A stretch of DNA of 64,000 nt, taken from contig NZ_JAFLQZ010000003.1 of assembly GCF_017313265.1 (NCBI RefSeq), positions 310,001-374,000 of the forward strand. Reading direction: 5' to 3'. The first letter of the stretch is position 1; every line of letters starts with the position of its first letter. A program made the translations under genes and the position numbers. Below the pieces are notes generated by a model that was not told the origin of the DNA, searched no databases, and saw only the letters and a list, made by a program, of their open reading frames with translations. This stretch comes from Hymenobacter telluris. GTDB lineage: Bacteria; Bacteroidota; Bacteroidia; Cytophagales; Hymenobacteraceae. Shown piece by piece: positions 51,467 to 59,415 of this stretch.

Positions 51467-52708
51467 ATGTCAAGACGCACGTTTCCTTTTCTGTTTTTCG
51501 CGCTGGTTGTGTTGGGTGAATGGTATGGCTATCAAGCCTTCCGGACGCTAGTACAACACGCTGCGCCCGGCACGCGCCGGCTCGTTTCAATTTTATACTG
51601 GGTGGTGACGGTAGCGGTGTGGGGGCTGGGTATCTGGGGGATGCGCAACCGCCACGAGCATCCGTCCTTTAAATCGTATTTCGGGGGTTTGCTGCTGGCC
51701 GTTATTGCCGCCAAGATGACCATTATTGTGCCGCTGCTGCTGGAAGACGTAGTGCGGTTTGGCCGCTGGGTGTTTCAGGCGCGGCCCGCTGGGGGCGGTA
51801 GTGGCCCGGCCATGCCGCGCAGTGAGTTTATCAGCAAAGCCGCTTTGGTGCTGGGTGCCATTCCGTTTGTATCCTTGATTTGGGGCATGGCCAAAGGCGG
51901 CACCGACTACACCGTGAAGCGCATTACGCTGCGCTTTCCCAACCTGCCGGCCTCGTTCGATGGGTTTCGGGTGCTCCAGATTTCCGACTTGCACACGGGC
52001 TCGTTTCACACCAAAGAGCCGTTGCAGCGGGCCGTGCAAATCATCAACCAGCAGAACGCCGATATGGTGTTCATGACCGGCGACCTGGTGAACAACTACG
52101 CTACGGAGGTGGAAGAACACATTGATACGCTGGCGGGCATCAAGTCCAGCTTACCCATCTACTCCATCCTCGGCAACCACGACTACTCCGACTACGTGGA
52201 CTGGACCAAGGAAGGCGGCGACTTAGCGAAGCTGGCCAATCTGGACCGGCTCAAGCAAAACCACGCCAAAATCGGATGGGAATTGTTGCTGGATGAAGCC
52301 CGCACGGTGGAGCGCAACGGCGAGAAAATTGCCATTCTGGGCGTGCAGAACTGGGGAGGCCAGGGCTTTGCGCGGTACGGCAACCTCGCCAAAACCTACG
52401 CCGCCGCCGACCCAACGGCCCCGTTCAAAATTCTGCTTTCCCACGACCCTTCGCACTGGGACGGGCAGGTGCACGGCTACCCCGATATTGACCTTACGCT
52501 TTCGGGCCACACCCACGGCATGCAGTTCGGCGTGAACCTGTCGTTTCTGAAGTGGAGCCCGGTGCAGTACGTGTACAAGCAGTGGGCCGGGCTGTACCAG
52601 CGGGGCCGGCAATACCTGTACGTGAATGCCGGGCTGGGCTTTATCGGCTACCACGGCCGGGTGGGTTTCCTGCCCGAAATAACGGTGATTGAGCTGCGCC
52701 GGGCCTAA
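51467..52708 (+). CDS. Membrane metallophosphoesterase
   Basis: The 413-residue protein has four hydrophobic helices (about residues 7-24, 40-57, 71-90, 122-140) followed by a calcineurin-type phosphoesterase domain with all five motifs: DLHTGS, GDLVNN, GNHDY, SHDP and GHTHGMQ. The catalytic part is likely on the periplasmic or cytoplasmic side of the inner membrane. Related proteins (YkuE type) act on phospholipid-like substrates, but this is an inference. A terminator follows at 52738. Confidence 0.92.
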   Translation: MSRRTFPFLFFALVVLGEWYGYQAFRTLVQHAAPGTRRLVSILYWVVTVAVWGLGIWGMRNRHEHPSFKSYFGGLLLAVIAAKMTIIVPLLLEDVVRFGRWVFQARPAGGGSGPAMPRSEFISKAALVLGAIPFVSLIWGMAKGGTDYTVKRITLRFPNLPASFDGFRVLQISDLHTGSFHTKEPLQRAVQIINQQNADMVFMTGDLVNNYATEVEEHIDTLAGIKSSLPIYSILGNHDYSDYVDWTKEGGDLAKLANLDRLKQNHAKIGWELLLDEARTVERNGEKIAILGVQNWGGQGFARYGNLAKTYAAADPTAPFKILLSHDPSHWDGQVHGYPDIDLTLSGHTHGMQFGVNLSFLKWSPVQYVYKQWAGLYQRGRQYLYVNAGLGFIGYHGRVGFLPEITVIELRRA

Positions 52709-52737
52709 GAGTTGGCACTAGCGGCTATGCAATACGG

Positions 52738-52770
52738 AAGCCCCGGCAAAAACTTGCCGGGGCTTTTTTT
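52738..52770 (+). terminator. Rho-independent terminator
   Basis: AAGCCCCGGCAA pairs with TTGCCGGGGCTT across a short loop, followed by seven T. Confidence 0.93.
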
Positions 52771-52782
52771 CAGTTATAAAGT

Positions 52783-52813
52783 TTTGGCCGCACAATAACC
52801 GCCGCTATAGCTG
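52783..52813 (+). promoter_or_regulatory. Candidate promoter TTTG, 19 bases, TATAGCTG
   Basis: TTTG at 52783-52786 and TATAGCTG at 52806-52813 are 19 bases apart. The -7 box has two mismatches to TAnnTTTG. The start would be near 52820, 50 bases before the ATG at 52870. Confidence 0.5.
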
Positions 52814-52869
52814 AGCCGTATACGCGCCCATTACTCTCTTCCCTCTCCTCTCACAGTCTACCTACTATC

Positions 52870-53499
52870 ATGAAAAAGCTCCTGATGCTCCTGCCAGTTG
52901 CCGCTGCCTTCTCCTTGGCTTCGTGCAACGAAAACAAGCCCGCTGAAACCACGACCACCGAAACCACCACGACCAGCACCGCCGCTACCGGCGACATGGA
53001 CATGCAGTACCGGAGCCGGGCCAAGCGCATTGCCGATAAAATGGCCGCTGACATGAAAATCACCGATACGGCCATGGTGTCGCGCCTCGAAGACTCGTAC
53101 TACACCCGCGCCCAGCGCCTCGGCGACCTGCGCACCAAGTACACCTCCGACACCACCGGTATGGCTGCTGCTATGCGTAGCGCTTACTCTGAGACGGACA
53201 CCGAAATGAAAGGCTATCTGCCAGCGGAAACCTACACCGCCTACGAAACCAGCCGCCCCACTTACTACGAAGATGCCTACATGGACGACACCAACATGGA
53301 GTCGGGCAGCATGGACAACTCGGCTAGTGCCTCCACCGAAACCAGCAGCATGGATGGTGGCGAAGGCGGCAAGATGAAGGTGAAAGCCGATGGTGACGTA
53401 AAAATTAAAGATGCCGCTGGTAATAAAGCCAAAATTGACGGCGACGACGGCACCGTAAAACTCAAGCCCGAAAACGGTAAAGACGTTAAGATTAAGTAG
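52870..53499 (+). CDS. Lipoprotein with charged C-terminal repeats
   Basis: The 209-residue protein has a lipoprotein signal with lipobox LASC (Cys19), a long Thr-rich linker (TTTTETTTTSTAA), a helical charged middle (RIADKMAADMKITDT, RAQRLGDLRTKY) and a C-terminal tail with the pattern KVKADGDVKIKDAAGNKAKIDGD, given as its parts KVKADGDV and KIKDAAGN, repeated in variant form to the end. It is probably membrane-anchored outside the cytoplasm. No function is known. Confidence 0.82.
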   Translation: MKKLLMLLPVAAAFSLASCNENKPAETTTTETTTTSTAATGDMDMQYRSRAKRIADKMAADMKITDTAMVSRLEDSYYTRAQRLGDLRTKYTSDTTGMAAAMRSAYSETDTEMKGYLPAETYTAYETSRPTYYEDAYMDDTNMESGSMDNSASASTETSSMDGGEGGKMKVKADGDVKIKDAAGNKAKIDGDDGTVKLKPENGKDVKIK

Positions 53500-53523
53500 T
53501 TCTCAGCGGCTTACCAATTCCTG

Positions 53524-53557
53524 AAGCTCGCATCTGCAACGGTGCGAGCTTTTTTTG
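53524..53557 (+). terminator. Rho-independent terminator
   Basis: AAGCTCGCA pairs with TGCGAGCTT across an eight-to-nine-base loop, followed by seven T. Confidence 0.9.
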
Positions 53558-53571
53558 GCTCTGTTGGGAGC

Positions 53572-53579
53572 TAACTTGC
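53572..53579 (+). promoter_or_regulatory. Candidate -7 box TAACTTGC
   Basis: It is the same octamer as at 2422 and 6796 and lies 26 bases before the ATG at 53605. A -33 element is not obvious. Confidence 0.35.
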
Positions 53580-53604
53580 GAGTTGCTTGCGTTTGCTAAA
53601 GCCA

Positions 53605-54294
53605 ATGACCTTTTCAACTTTTTTTTCAAGTATATCCATCACACGCTACTGGCAGCTCGGTTGGCTGGCCGGCTGTTTGCTGATGTTGCTGCTGCCGCTG
53701 AGTGCCGCGGCGCAGGTGCGCGTATCGGGCTCGGTGCTGGAAGCGGGCACCCAGCGGCCGGTGCCGGGCGCGGCGGTACTGGTGCAGCGTAGCGGCCGGG
53801 GCGTGGTAGCCGATGCCGAGGGCGACTTCCGCATTGAGGTGCAGCCCACCGACACGCTGGTGTTCCGGGCGGTGGGCTTCAAAACGCGGCGCGTTCCGCT
53901 GGGCGGCACGGGCCTTTCGCAGCTGGTGGTACAGGTGGCGCTGATGCGCGACAGTATCCTGCTGGGCGAAGTGCGCGTAACCGAAGGCCGCCCCGACCGC
54001 GCTGCCATCAACAAAGCGCTGCGCAACATCAAGCGCCCCAGCACCGCGCCTACCAGTGCCGTAAAGCGCCCACCCGCGCCCAAACCCCTGTTCCCGATAG
54101 ATTCTACGGCCCCCAAGGCGCCCGTCCCGACGCTGGCCAGCCCCGTCAGCTTGATCTACGACCAGTTTTCCCGGGCCGGCAAGGAGCGCCGCAAGATGGA
54201 AGAAATTCAGGCGGCCGAAGCGGCCGAAAAAGCCCGCAAAGCCCGCCAGAAATACAATAAGAACTTCAAGGACAACCGCGGCTACGAGCCGTAA
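53605..54294 (+). CDS. Secreted protein with carboxypeptidase-like regulatory domain
   Basis: The 229-residue protein has a signal peptide (hydrophobic core about residues 17-32, ending in SAAAQ), a carboxypeptidase-like regulatory beta domain (VRVSGSVLEAGTQRPVPGAAVLV split as VRVSGSVLEAG and RPVPGAAVLV, about residues 38-110), and a Lys/Ala-rich helix at the C-terminus (AEAAEKARKARQKYNK). The domain is the same type that opens TonB receptors, but no plug or barrel follows. The ATG at 53605 was preferred over a TTG at 53587. Function unknown. Confidence 0.85.
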   Translation: MTFSTFFSSISITRYWQLGWLAGCLLMLLLPLSAAAQVRVSGSVLEAGTQRPVPGAAVLVQRSGRGVVADAEGDFRIEVQPTDTLVFRAVGFKTRRVPLGGTGLSQLVVQVALMRDSILLGEVRVTEGRPDRAAINKALRNIKRPSTAPTSAVKRPPAPKPLFPIDSTAPKAPVPTLASPVSLIYDQFSRAGKERRKMEEIQAAEAAEKARKARQKYNKNFKDNRGYEP

Positions 54295-54295
54295 G

Positions 54296-54406
54296 AGGTG
54301 AAGTGGTGAGATAGTGAAATGGTGAGTTTATTGTTCAAACTGCGCAAGTAGCGCAACTCGAACATCAAACTCACCATTTCACTATCTCACAACTTCACTT
54401 TTCACC
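54296..54406. repeat. Octad GTGA inverted repeat
   Basis: The left arm (54296-54342) reads in 8-base units AGTGGTGA, GATAGTGA, AATGGTGA, ending GAGTTT. The complement of the right arm (54360-54406) reads GTGAAGTT, GTGAGATA, GTGAAATG, GTGAGTTT, and then GATGTTC matches the loop side. The element starts one base after the stop of the upstream gene and ends just before the UV endonuclease gene. Confidence 0.92.
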
Positions 54407-54422
54407 ATGCGTAAGCCCGAAG

Positions 54423-55445
54423 ATGAAAATCGGGTATCCTTGCATGAATAACTCGTTGGACTGCACATCGGCGTCCACGTTTCGGTTGGCTTCTTACTCC
54501 GATGAGCGGGTGGAGCAGACCGTAGCCTCCAATCTGGCCTGCCTGAAGCGGATTCTGGAGTATAATCTGGAGCACGGACTGCTGTTCTTCCGCATCGGTT
54601 CCGACATCGTGCCGTTTGGGTCGCACGCCGTCAATACATTCCCCTGGCAAACCCAGTTTGCGCCGGAGTTCAAGGCCATCGGCGACTTTATCAAGGAGCA
54701 CAAAATGCGCGTTTCCATGCACCCCGACCAGTTTGTGGTGCTCAATTCGCCGAACCCGGATATTGTGCAGCGAAGCATTGCCGAATTGGTCTACCAGGGC
54801 TCGATGCTGGATTTGATGGGCCTCGACAGTACTGCCAAGCTGCAAATTCACCTCGGCGGCCTCTACGGCGACCGGGACACAGCCATTGCGCGCTTTATTG
54901 CCACCTGGCACACGCTGCCACCCAACGTACAAATCCGGGTGGTAGTGGAGAACGATGACCGGCTGTTCAGCCTCCGCGACTGTTTGGAGCTACACGCCGC
55001 CACCGGCATCCCCATCCTCTTCGACAACTTCCACCACGAATGCCTCAACCACGGCGAGCCGATGGCCGAGGCCCTGCGCCTGGCTGCCGCCACCTGGCAC
55101 CCCACCCGCGACGGCAACATGATGATGGACTACAGCTCTCAGTCGCACGGGGAGCGGCGGGGAAAGCACGTAGCCGCCATTGAGGAAGACCTGTTTCGGG
55201 ATTTTCTGAAGGAGCTCGGCGACCTGGACGTAGACATTATGCTCGAAATCAAGGACAAAGAAGCTAGCGCCCACAAGGCCTGCGGCGTAATGCGCGAGTT
55301 GTCGTTGTTGCCTCCGGCGCCGGCGGGCTACGAGCCGCCCATCTTCACCCCTAAGCAAGTAGTGGCCGCTTCGGAGGCCAAGGCAGCCAAGCCGAAGAAG
55401 CCCCGCGCCAAAACCGTTAAAGTCTCGTCGGCTTCAACCGAATAG
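54423..55445 (+). CDS. uvsE: UV damage endonuclease
   Basis: The 340-residue protein is a UvdE/UVDE family TIM-barrel metal enzyme: start MKIGYPCMNNSLDCTSA given as MKIGYPCMN, then MHPDQFVVLNSPN, KLQIHLGGLYGDRDTA, the VENDD cluster, ILFDNFHHECLNHGE, and IMLEIKDKEASA. These give the Mn-binding His, Asp and Glu residues. It nicks DNA 5' to UV photoproducts as an alternative to nucleotide excision. A basic Ala/Lys/Pro-rich tail (AAKPKKPRAKTVK) follows the barrel. The ATG at 54423 is the family start. Confidence 0.95.
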   Translation: MKIGYPCMNNSLDCTSASTFRLASYSDERVEQTVASNLACLKRILEYNLEHGLLFFRIGSDIVPFGSHAVNTFPWQTQFAPEFKAIGDFIKEHKMRVSMHPDQFVVLNSPNPDIVQRSIAELVYQGSMLDLMGLDSTAKLQIHLGGLYGDRDTAIARFIATWHTLPPNVQIRVVVENDDRLFSLRDCLELHAATGIPILFDNFHHECLNHGEPMAEALRLAAATWHPTRDGNMMMDYSSQSHGERRGKHVAAIEEDLFRDFLKELGDLDVDIMLEIKDKEASAHKACGVMRELSLLPPAPAGYEPPIFTPKQVVAASEAKAAKPKKPRAKTVKVSSASTE

Positions 55446-55488
55446 CCTTCCAATCGTCACACTTTTTTTTCCTTACCATTCTTTCCTC

Positions 55489-55824
55489 ATGACCAACGAC
55501 CTATTAGGCGCCACCATACATGCCCTGCAAAACGGCCTGACCAGCATTCCACTCAGCGCTGCCCAAGACAACACCGAGACCTGGCAACAGCACTTACTGC
55601 AAAGCGGCGAGCCCGCCTTGCAGGATGTAGGCCGCGAAATCGGCAACCTGCAATCCTTGCTGAGCAGCGGTAATTTAAACCCTGAGGCTATTGGTGCTTC
55701 CCTGAGCATGCTGGGCTCCCAAACCAACCAGGCCGCCGCTACCGCCACCCCCGACACGCAAGCCCAACTCCGCACCCTCGGCGACTTGCTGCTCCAACTT
55801 GGTGCCAAGCTGGGTGCCGCTTGA
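55489..55824 (+). CDS. Hypothetical helical protein, 111 aa
   Basis: The 111-residue protein is Gln/Leu/Ala-rich with predicted helices (IHALQNGLTSI, WQQHLLQSGEPALQDV, IGNLQSLLSS, LRTLGDLLLQLGAKL). It has no signal or membrane segment. No family is recognised. It is 43 bases downstream of the UV endonuclease gene on the same strand and is ended by the perfect hairpin at 55835. Confidence 0.7.
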   Translation: MTNDLLGATIHALQNGLTSIPLSAAQDNTETWQQHLLQSGEPALQDVGREIGNLQSLLSSGNLNPEAIGASLSMLGSQTNQAAATATPDTQAQLRTLGDLLLQLGAKLGAA

Positions 55825-55834
55825 TCTAAAATCG

Positions 55835-55918
55835 GAACCCAGAAAAAAGAACCAAGAGCTTAGAGTAGAGTTACTGCCTTGACTCTACTCTAAGCTCTTG
55901 GTTCTTTTTTCTGGGTTC
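55835..55918. repeat. Perfect heptad inverted repeat, 36-base arms
   Basis: Arms 55835-55870 and 55883-55918 are perfectly complementary over 36 bases with a 12-base loop. The left arm reads GAACCCA, GAAAAAA, GAACCAA, GAGCTTA, GAGTAGA, G, so five heptads all beginning with GA. It lies between convergent genes and would end transcription from both sides. Confidence 0.95.
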
Positions 55919-55935
55919 TAATACTATAAAGCCAC

Positions 55936-55972
55936 AGCCCCCGCCAAAACCAGAAAGGCTTAAGCGGGGGCT
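55936..55972 (-). terminator. Hairpin, possible terminator of the secreted small gene
   Basis: AGCCCCCGC pairs with GCGGGGGCT across a 19-base loop; on the - strand it is followed by GTGGCTTTATAG. It lies about 52 bases past the stop of the gene at 56025. Confidence 0.5.
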
Positions 55973-56024
55973 GGGCTGGCCGGCGGGCTGCCAACGAAGG
56001 ACAGCTACCGTAGCGGATATGAGC

Positions 56025-56411
56025 TTATGGACGCGTGGTCATGGTTTCGGTCCGCTGCTTGGTGGTTGTGGCCTTGCGGCGCACGGGGGCGGTGCGTTCT
56101 TCAATGGTAGTTGAGCGCTCCATTACGGGGCGGTCGACGGTACCAACGCCAGTGCCCATCTGGGAGGGCACATTGGTACCCATGGGTACTGTGTTGCGCT
56201 GGTCGATGGTGCCGGTGCCCATTTGCGTGGGGTTGGTGGTGGTAGGCGTCCGTTGGTCGATGGTGCCAGGATTAACTGGCGGCGCGGCCGGTACGGTCGT
56301 CTGGTTCATGGTACCGCCGGTTTGTGGGGCGGTAGGATTGATTTGGGCTTGGGTGGTAGCAGCGGCTCCGAAGAACAGGGTAGCGGCTACTAATAGGCTT
56401 TTCGTTTTCAT
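56025..56411 (-). CDS. Secreted Thr/Pro-rich hypothetical protein
   Basis: The 128-residue protein has a signal peptide (residues 1-22, ending TQAQ) and a low-complexity body with recurring TPTTTNPTQMGTGTIDQR and related segments (IDQRTP, IDQRNT, VDRPVM). The end is basic (RRKATTTKQR). It is likely disordered and extracytoplasmic. No function can be assigned. Confidence 0.75.
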   Translation of the reverse strand: MKTKSLLVAATLFFGAAATTQAQINPTAPQTGGTMNQTTVPAAPPVNPGTIDQRTPTTTNPTQMGTGTIDQRNTVPMGTNVPSQMGTGVGTVDRPVMERSTTIEERTAPVRRKATTTKQRTETMTTRP

Positions 56412-56729
56412 AGGGAAGTGGTCTTGATAGGGAGAGTACGGCGCCGTAATCGGCGGGCGTCTCTGAACTAGTGTACGTCCTCCACCTCGGCAAGGCCATA
56501 AAAGCCAGAATCTTATTCAATTCAACATATTATAAATCAGATACTTAATACCCCATTAAAAAACCTGCGCAGCACGCTTATCAGCTTTCAGTGGAGTAGC
56601 CAGCAACGCAGGCTCTGGGCTACGTAGCTTGGCATGGCCGCTTTCAGGAGTGGTTAGGTAGCTTTGGGCAAGGTATCTGCCCAACAAAATCGGAAACCCG
56701 GCGGGGCTTGGTTGGCGTATCTTGCCTTG
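56412..56729. other. Intergenic region, mostly featureless
   Basis: This 318-base stretch contains the promoter region of the gene at 56025 (leftward) and of the HTTM gene (rightward). GGGCA-AGGTATC-TGCCC around 56666-56684 forms a small hairpin and TATCTTGC at 56718-56725 is a weak -7-like box. An alternative TTG start of the HTTM gene at 56664 would lie inside it. No other structure is visible. Confidence 0.5.
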
Positions 56730-58082
56730 ATGCTGGCTCGCCTTACCACTGCCCTTTTTCGTCCGATTGATATTGCCTGGCTGGTAGTAGCCCGTATAGT
56801 AGTTGGGTTTATGCTGGCTATGGAAATGGCTGGCAGCCTAGCGCTAGGCTACACCCGGGAGTACATCGAGCCGAAGTTTCACTTCTCATACTTGTTTTTC
56901 GAGTGGATGCCGCACTGGTCGCCGCCCGTGATAATTGGGCTGCATCTGGGGGCCATAGTGGCGGGCATAGCGGTAGCCGCGGGGTGGCGGTACCGGTGGG
57001 CAGCGGTGGTGCTGGCCTTATGCTACACGCTGCTCTTTCTGGCCGAGCAAACCCGCTTTATCAACCATTTCTATCTGTATTGCTTGGTGGCGGCTATGCT
57101 GGCCCTGATGCCTGCCCACCGCGCCGCTTCCGCCGACGTGCGCGCCGGCCGCGTGCTACCCGCTACCACCACGCCCGCCTGGACCCGCTACCTGCTGCTG
57201 TTCCAGCTGAGCGTGGTGTACTCCTACGCCGGCTTAGCCAAACTCAATGCCGACTGGCTGATGGCCCGCCCCCTGGCGGTGTGGCTGGCGCCCAAAGCAT
57301 CGTACCCGGTTATTGGTGGGCTATTGGGCAGTGCGGCCGTGCCGTGGGTGATGAGCTACGCGGGTGTGGCGTTTGATTTGCTGGTGGCGCCGCTGCTGCT
57401 GTGGCGCCGCACTCGGCCGTGGGCTTTCGGGGCAGCCATGTTCTTTCACATATCCAACGTGCTGGTGTTTGGGCTGGGCACGTTTCCGTGGTTTTCGCTG
57501 CTGGTTACGGGCGCGCTGTTCTTCCCGCCCGACTGGCCCCGCCGTCTGCCCTACGTCCGCCAGTGGATTGCTGCCCGCGTCCCGTTACCCGCTGCTACCC
57601 CTACTCCAGTGCCGGTTATACCTCGTAGCGTCCCCGTGTTGCTGGCAGGCCTCGGCCTGTACGCGGCGGTACAGTTGCTGGTGCCCTTGCGGCATTTCCT
57701 GTATCCCGGCGACGTGCACTGGACCGAGGAAGGCCACCATTTTGCCTGGCACATGATGCTACGGGCCAAATCCGGCTCGCTCAGCTACCGGGTAGTATTG
57801 CCCAACGGCGACACCGACGTCGTGTATCCGGCCAATTATCTTACCCGGCGGCAGGTGAATAAGCTTATCGGGCAGCCGGATGCTATTCTGCAATTCGCGC
57901 ACTTTCTGGCCGAAGACTATGCCAAGCGCGGCCACGGCCAAGTGGCAGTCTACGCCGAGTCGCAGGTGCAGCTAAACCGCCGTCCCAGTCGCCCCATCGT
58001 GGCGCCTACCATCAACCTGGCTGCTGAGCCACGTACTCTGAGCCTGTATAAGTGGATAACGCCCGCGCCGCCGCTACAGTGA
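56730..58082 (+). CDS. HTTM domain membrane protein (vitamin K-dependent gamma-carboxylase-like)
   Basis: The 450-residue protein has about eight hydrophobic helices (from the ALFRPIDIAWLVVARIVVGF region to LLVPLRHFLYPGDV) and the HTTM pattern: VWSFLLVTGALFF-like segment at FPWFSLLVTGALFF, YPGDVHWTEEGHHFAWHMML and a periplasmic C-terminal domain. The vitamin K-dependent carboxylase domain is related but the catalytic function is doubtful in most bacterial HTTM proteins. The ATG at 56730 opens the first helix; TTG at 56664 would add 22 residues. Its stop TGA lies in the octad repeat shared with aroC. Confidence 0.85.
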   Translation: MLARLTTALFRPIDIAWLVVARIVVGFMLAMEMAGSLALGYTREYIEPKFHFSYLFFEWMPHWSPPVIIGLHLGAIVAGIAVAAGWRYRWAAVVLALCYTLLFLAEQTRFINHFYLYCLVAAMLALMPAHRAASADVRAGRVLPATTTPAWTRYLLLFQLSVVYSYAGLAKLNADWLMARPLAVWLAPKASYPVIGGLLGSAAVPWVMSYAGVAFDLLVAPLLLWRRTRPWAFGAAMFFHISNVLVFGLGTFPWFSLLVTGALFFPPDWPRRLPYVRQWIAARVPLPAATPTPVPVIPRSVPVLLAGLGLYAAVQLLVPLRHFLYPGDVHWTEEGHHFAWHMMLRAKSGSLSYRVVLPNGDTDVVYPANYLTRRQVNKLIGQPDAILQFAHFLAEDYAKRGHGQVAVYAESQVQLNRRPSRPIVAPTINLAAEPRTLSLYKWITPAPPLQ

Positions 58083-58171
58083 GATAGTGAGATGGTGAGT
58101 TTGACGTTCCGACGGCGCAAGTGGCACCAGCAGAACGTCAAACTCACTATCTCACCAACTCACTATTTCAC
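58079..58171. repeat. Octad GTGA inverted repeat containing both neighbouring stop codons
   Basis: The left arm from 58079 reads GTGAGATA, GTGAGATG, GTGAGTTT, GACGTTC; the complement of the right arm (58133-58171) reads GTGAAATA, GTGAGTTG, GTGAGATA, GTGAGTTT, GACGTTC. The stop TGA of the HTTM gene and the stop TAG of aroC are both within the arms (the last aroC codons are GTG AAA TAG). The two genes converge on this element. Confidence 0.93.
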
Positions 58172-59245
58172 CTTGTTCGCCCGCGCCCGGAGCAGCATGT
58201 CGGCTAGCACGAGACTGGTCATGGCGTCTACGATGGGTACGGCGCGGGGTAGTACGCAGGGGTCGTGGCGGCCCCGGCCGGCCAGCATAATTTCCTCGTT
58301 CTGGTCGTTGAGGGTTTGCTGGGGTTGCAGAATGGTAGCTACTGGTTTGAATGCCACCCGGAAGTAAATATCCTGCCCGTTGCTGATGCCGCCCTGAATG
58401 CCGCCCGAATGGTTGGTGCGGGTGCGCACCGCGCCGGCTTCATCGGTATAGAAAGCGTCGTTGTGCTCGGAGCCAAACAGCAGCGTACCCGCAAAGCCAG
58501 AGCCGTACTCGAAGCCTTTCACGGCGTTGATGCTCAGCATGGCGCGGCCCAGCTCGGCGTGCAGCTTATCGAACACCGGCTCGCCGAGGCCAGCTGGTAC
58601 TCCCGTTACCACGCCCGTTACGAGGCCGCCCACCGTATCGTGCCGGTCCCGAACCTGCCGAATCAGGTCGGTCATGCGCTCGGCAGTTTCGGGGTGCGGG
58701 CACCGCACGGTGTTGCTGTCGATGAGGTTCAAATCCAGCTGCTCGTAGCCCACAGGCACCGCTATGGCCCCCACCTGCGACACGTAGCTGCGCACCACAA
58801 TGCCGTACTGCGCCAGCAACTTATCGGCAATGGCACCGGCGGCTACGCGGGCGGCTGTTTCGCGGGCCGAGCTGCGGCCGCCGCCCCGGTAGTCGCGCCG
58901 GCCATATTTCTGGTCGTAGGTGTAGTCGGCGTGCGAGGGGCGGTAGGCGTGCTCGATGTGGGAGTAGTCGTGGCTGGCCTGGTCCTGGTTGCGGATGTAT
59001 AGGCTAATGGGCGTACCCGTGGTGTAGCCCCCGAAAATACCCGACTGAATTTCCACCTGGTCGGCTTCTTTGCGCGGGGTGGTCAGGTCGCTCTGGCCGG
59101 GCCGGCGCCGGTCCAGGGCCGCCTGAATGTCGGCGGCCTCTACGGCCAGCCCCGCCGGGCAGCCATCCAGTATCACCCCAATGCCCGGCCCATGCGACTC
59201 GCCAAACGTGGTAATGCGAAACAGAGTGCCGAAGGTATTAGACAT
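58163..59245 (-). CDS. aroC: Chorismate synthase
   Basis: The 360-residue protein has the FMN-dependent chorismate synthase signatures: [18 protein letters not shown] given as GESHGPGIG, then [36 protein letters not shown] given as [11 protein letters not shown], and [12 protein letters not shown]. It converts EPSP to chorismate with reduced flavin. It is cytosolic. The ATG at 59245 lies next to an octad repeat that continues upstream; the BatD gene lies upstream on the same strand. Confidence 0.97.
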   Translation of the reverse strand: MSNTFGTLFRITTFGESHGPGIGVILDGCPAGLAVEAADIQAALDRRRPGQSDLTTPRKEADQVEIQSGIFGGYTTGTPISLYIRNQDQASHDYSHIEHAYRPSHADYTYDQKYGRRDYRGGGRSSARETAARVAAGAIADKLLAQYGIVVRSYVSQVGAIAVPVGYEQLDLNLIDSNTVRCPHPETAERMTDLIRQVRDRHDTVGGLVTGVVTGVPAGLGEPVFDKLHAELGRAMLSINAVKGFEYGSGFAGTLLFGSEHNDAFYTDEAGAVRTRTNHSGGIQGGISNGQDIYFRVAFKPVATILQPQQTLNDQNEEIMLAGRGRHDPCVLPRAVPIVDAMTSLVLADMLLRARANKVK

Positions 59246-59246
59246 A

Positions 59247-59415
59247 ATAGTGAGGTGGTGAGATGGTGAAGTGGTGAAATAGTAAGTTGACTTGAACTTG
59301 CGGAAACCTACTCCGCATCAACTCACCAGTGCGCTTGCCTCTATACTAGTTGGCACAAGCTGCCGCAAAGCTATCAGAACATCCACGCACAAACTCACCA
59401 TTTCACAAACTCACC
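59247..59415. repeat. Octad GTGA repeat with distant right arm
   Basis: From 59250 five 8-base units read GTGAGGTG, GTGAGATG, GTGAAGTG, GTGAAATA, GTAAGTTG. The complement of the right end (59388-59415) reads GTGAGTTT, GTGAAATG, GTGAGTTT G. It covers the space between the aroC start and the BatD gene stop. The arms are unequal and the inner part is not periodic, so the element looks partly decayed. Confidence 0.75.
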
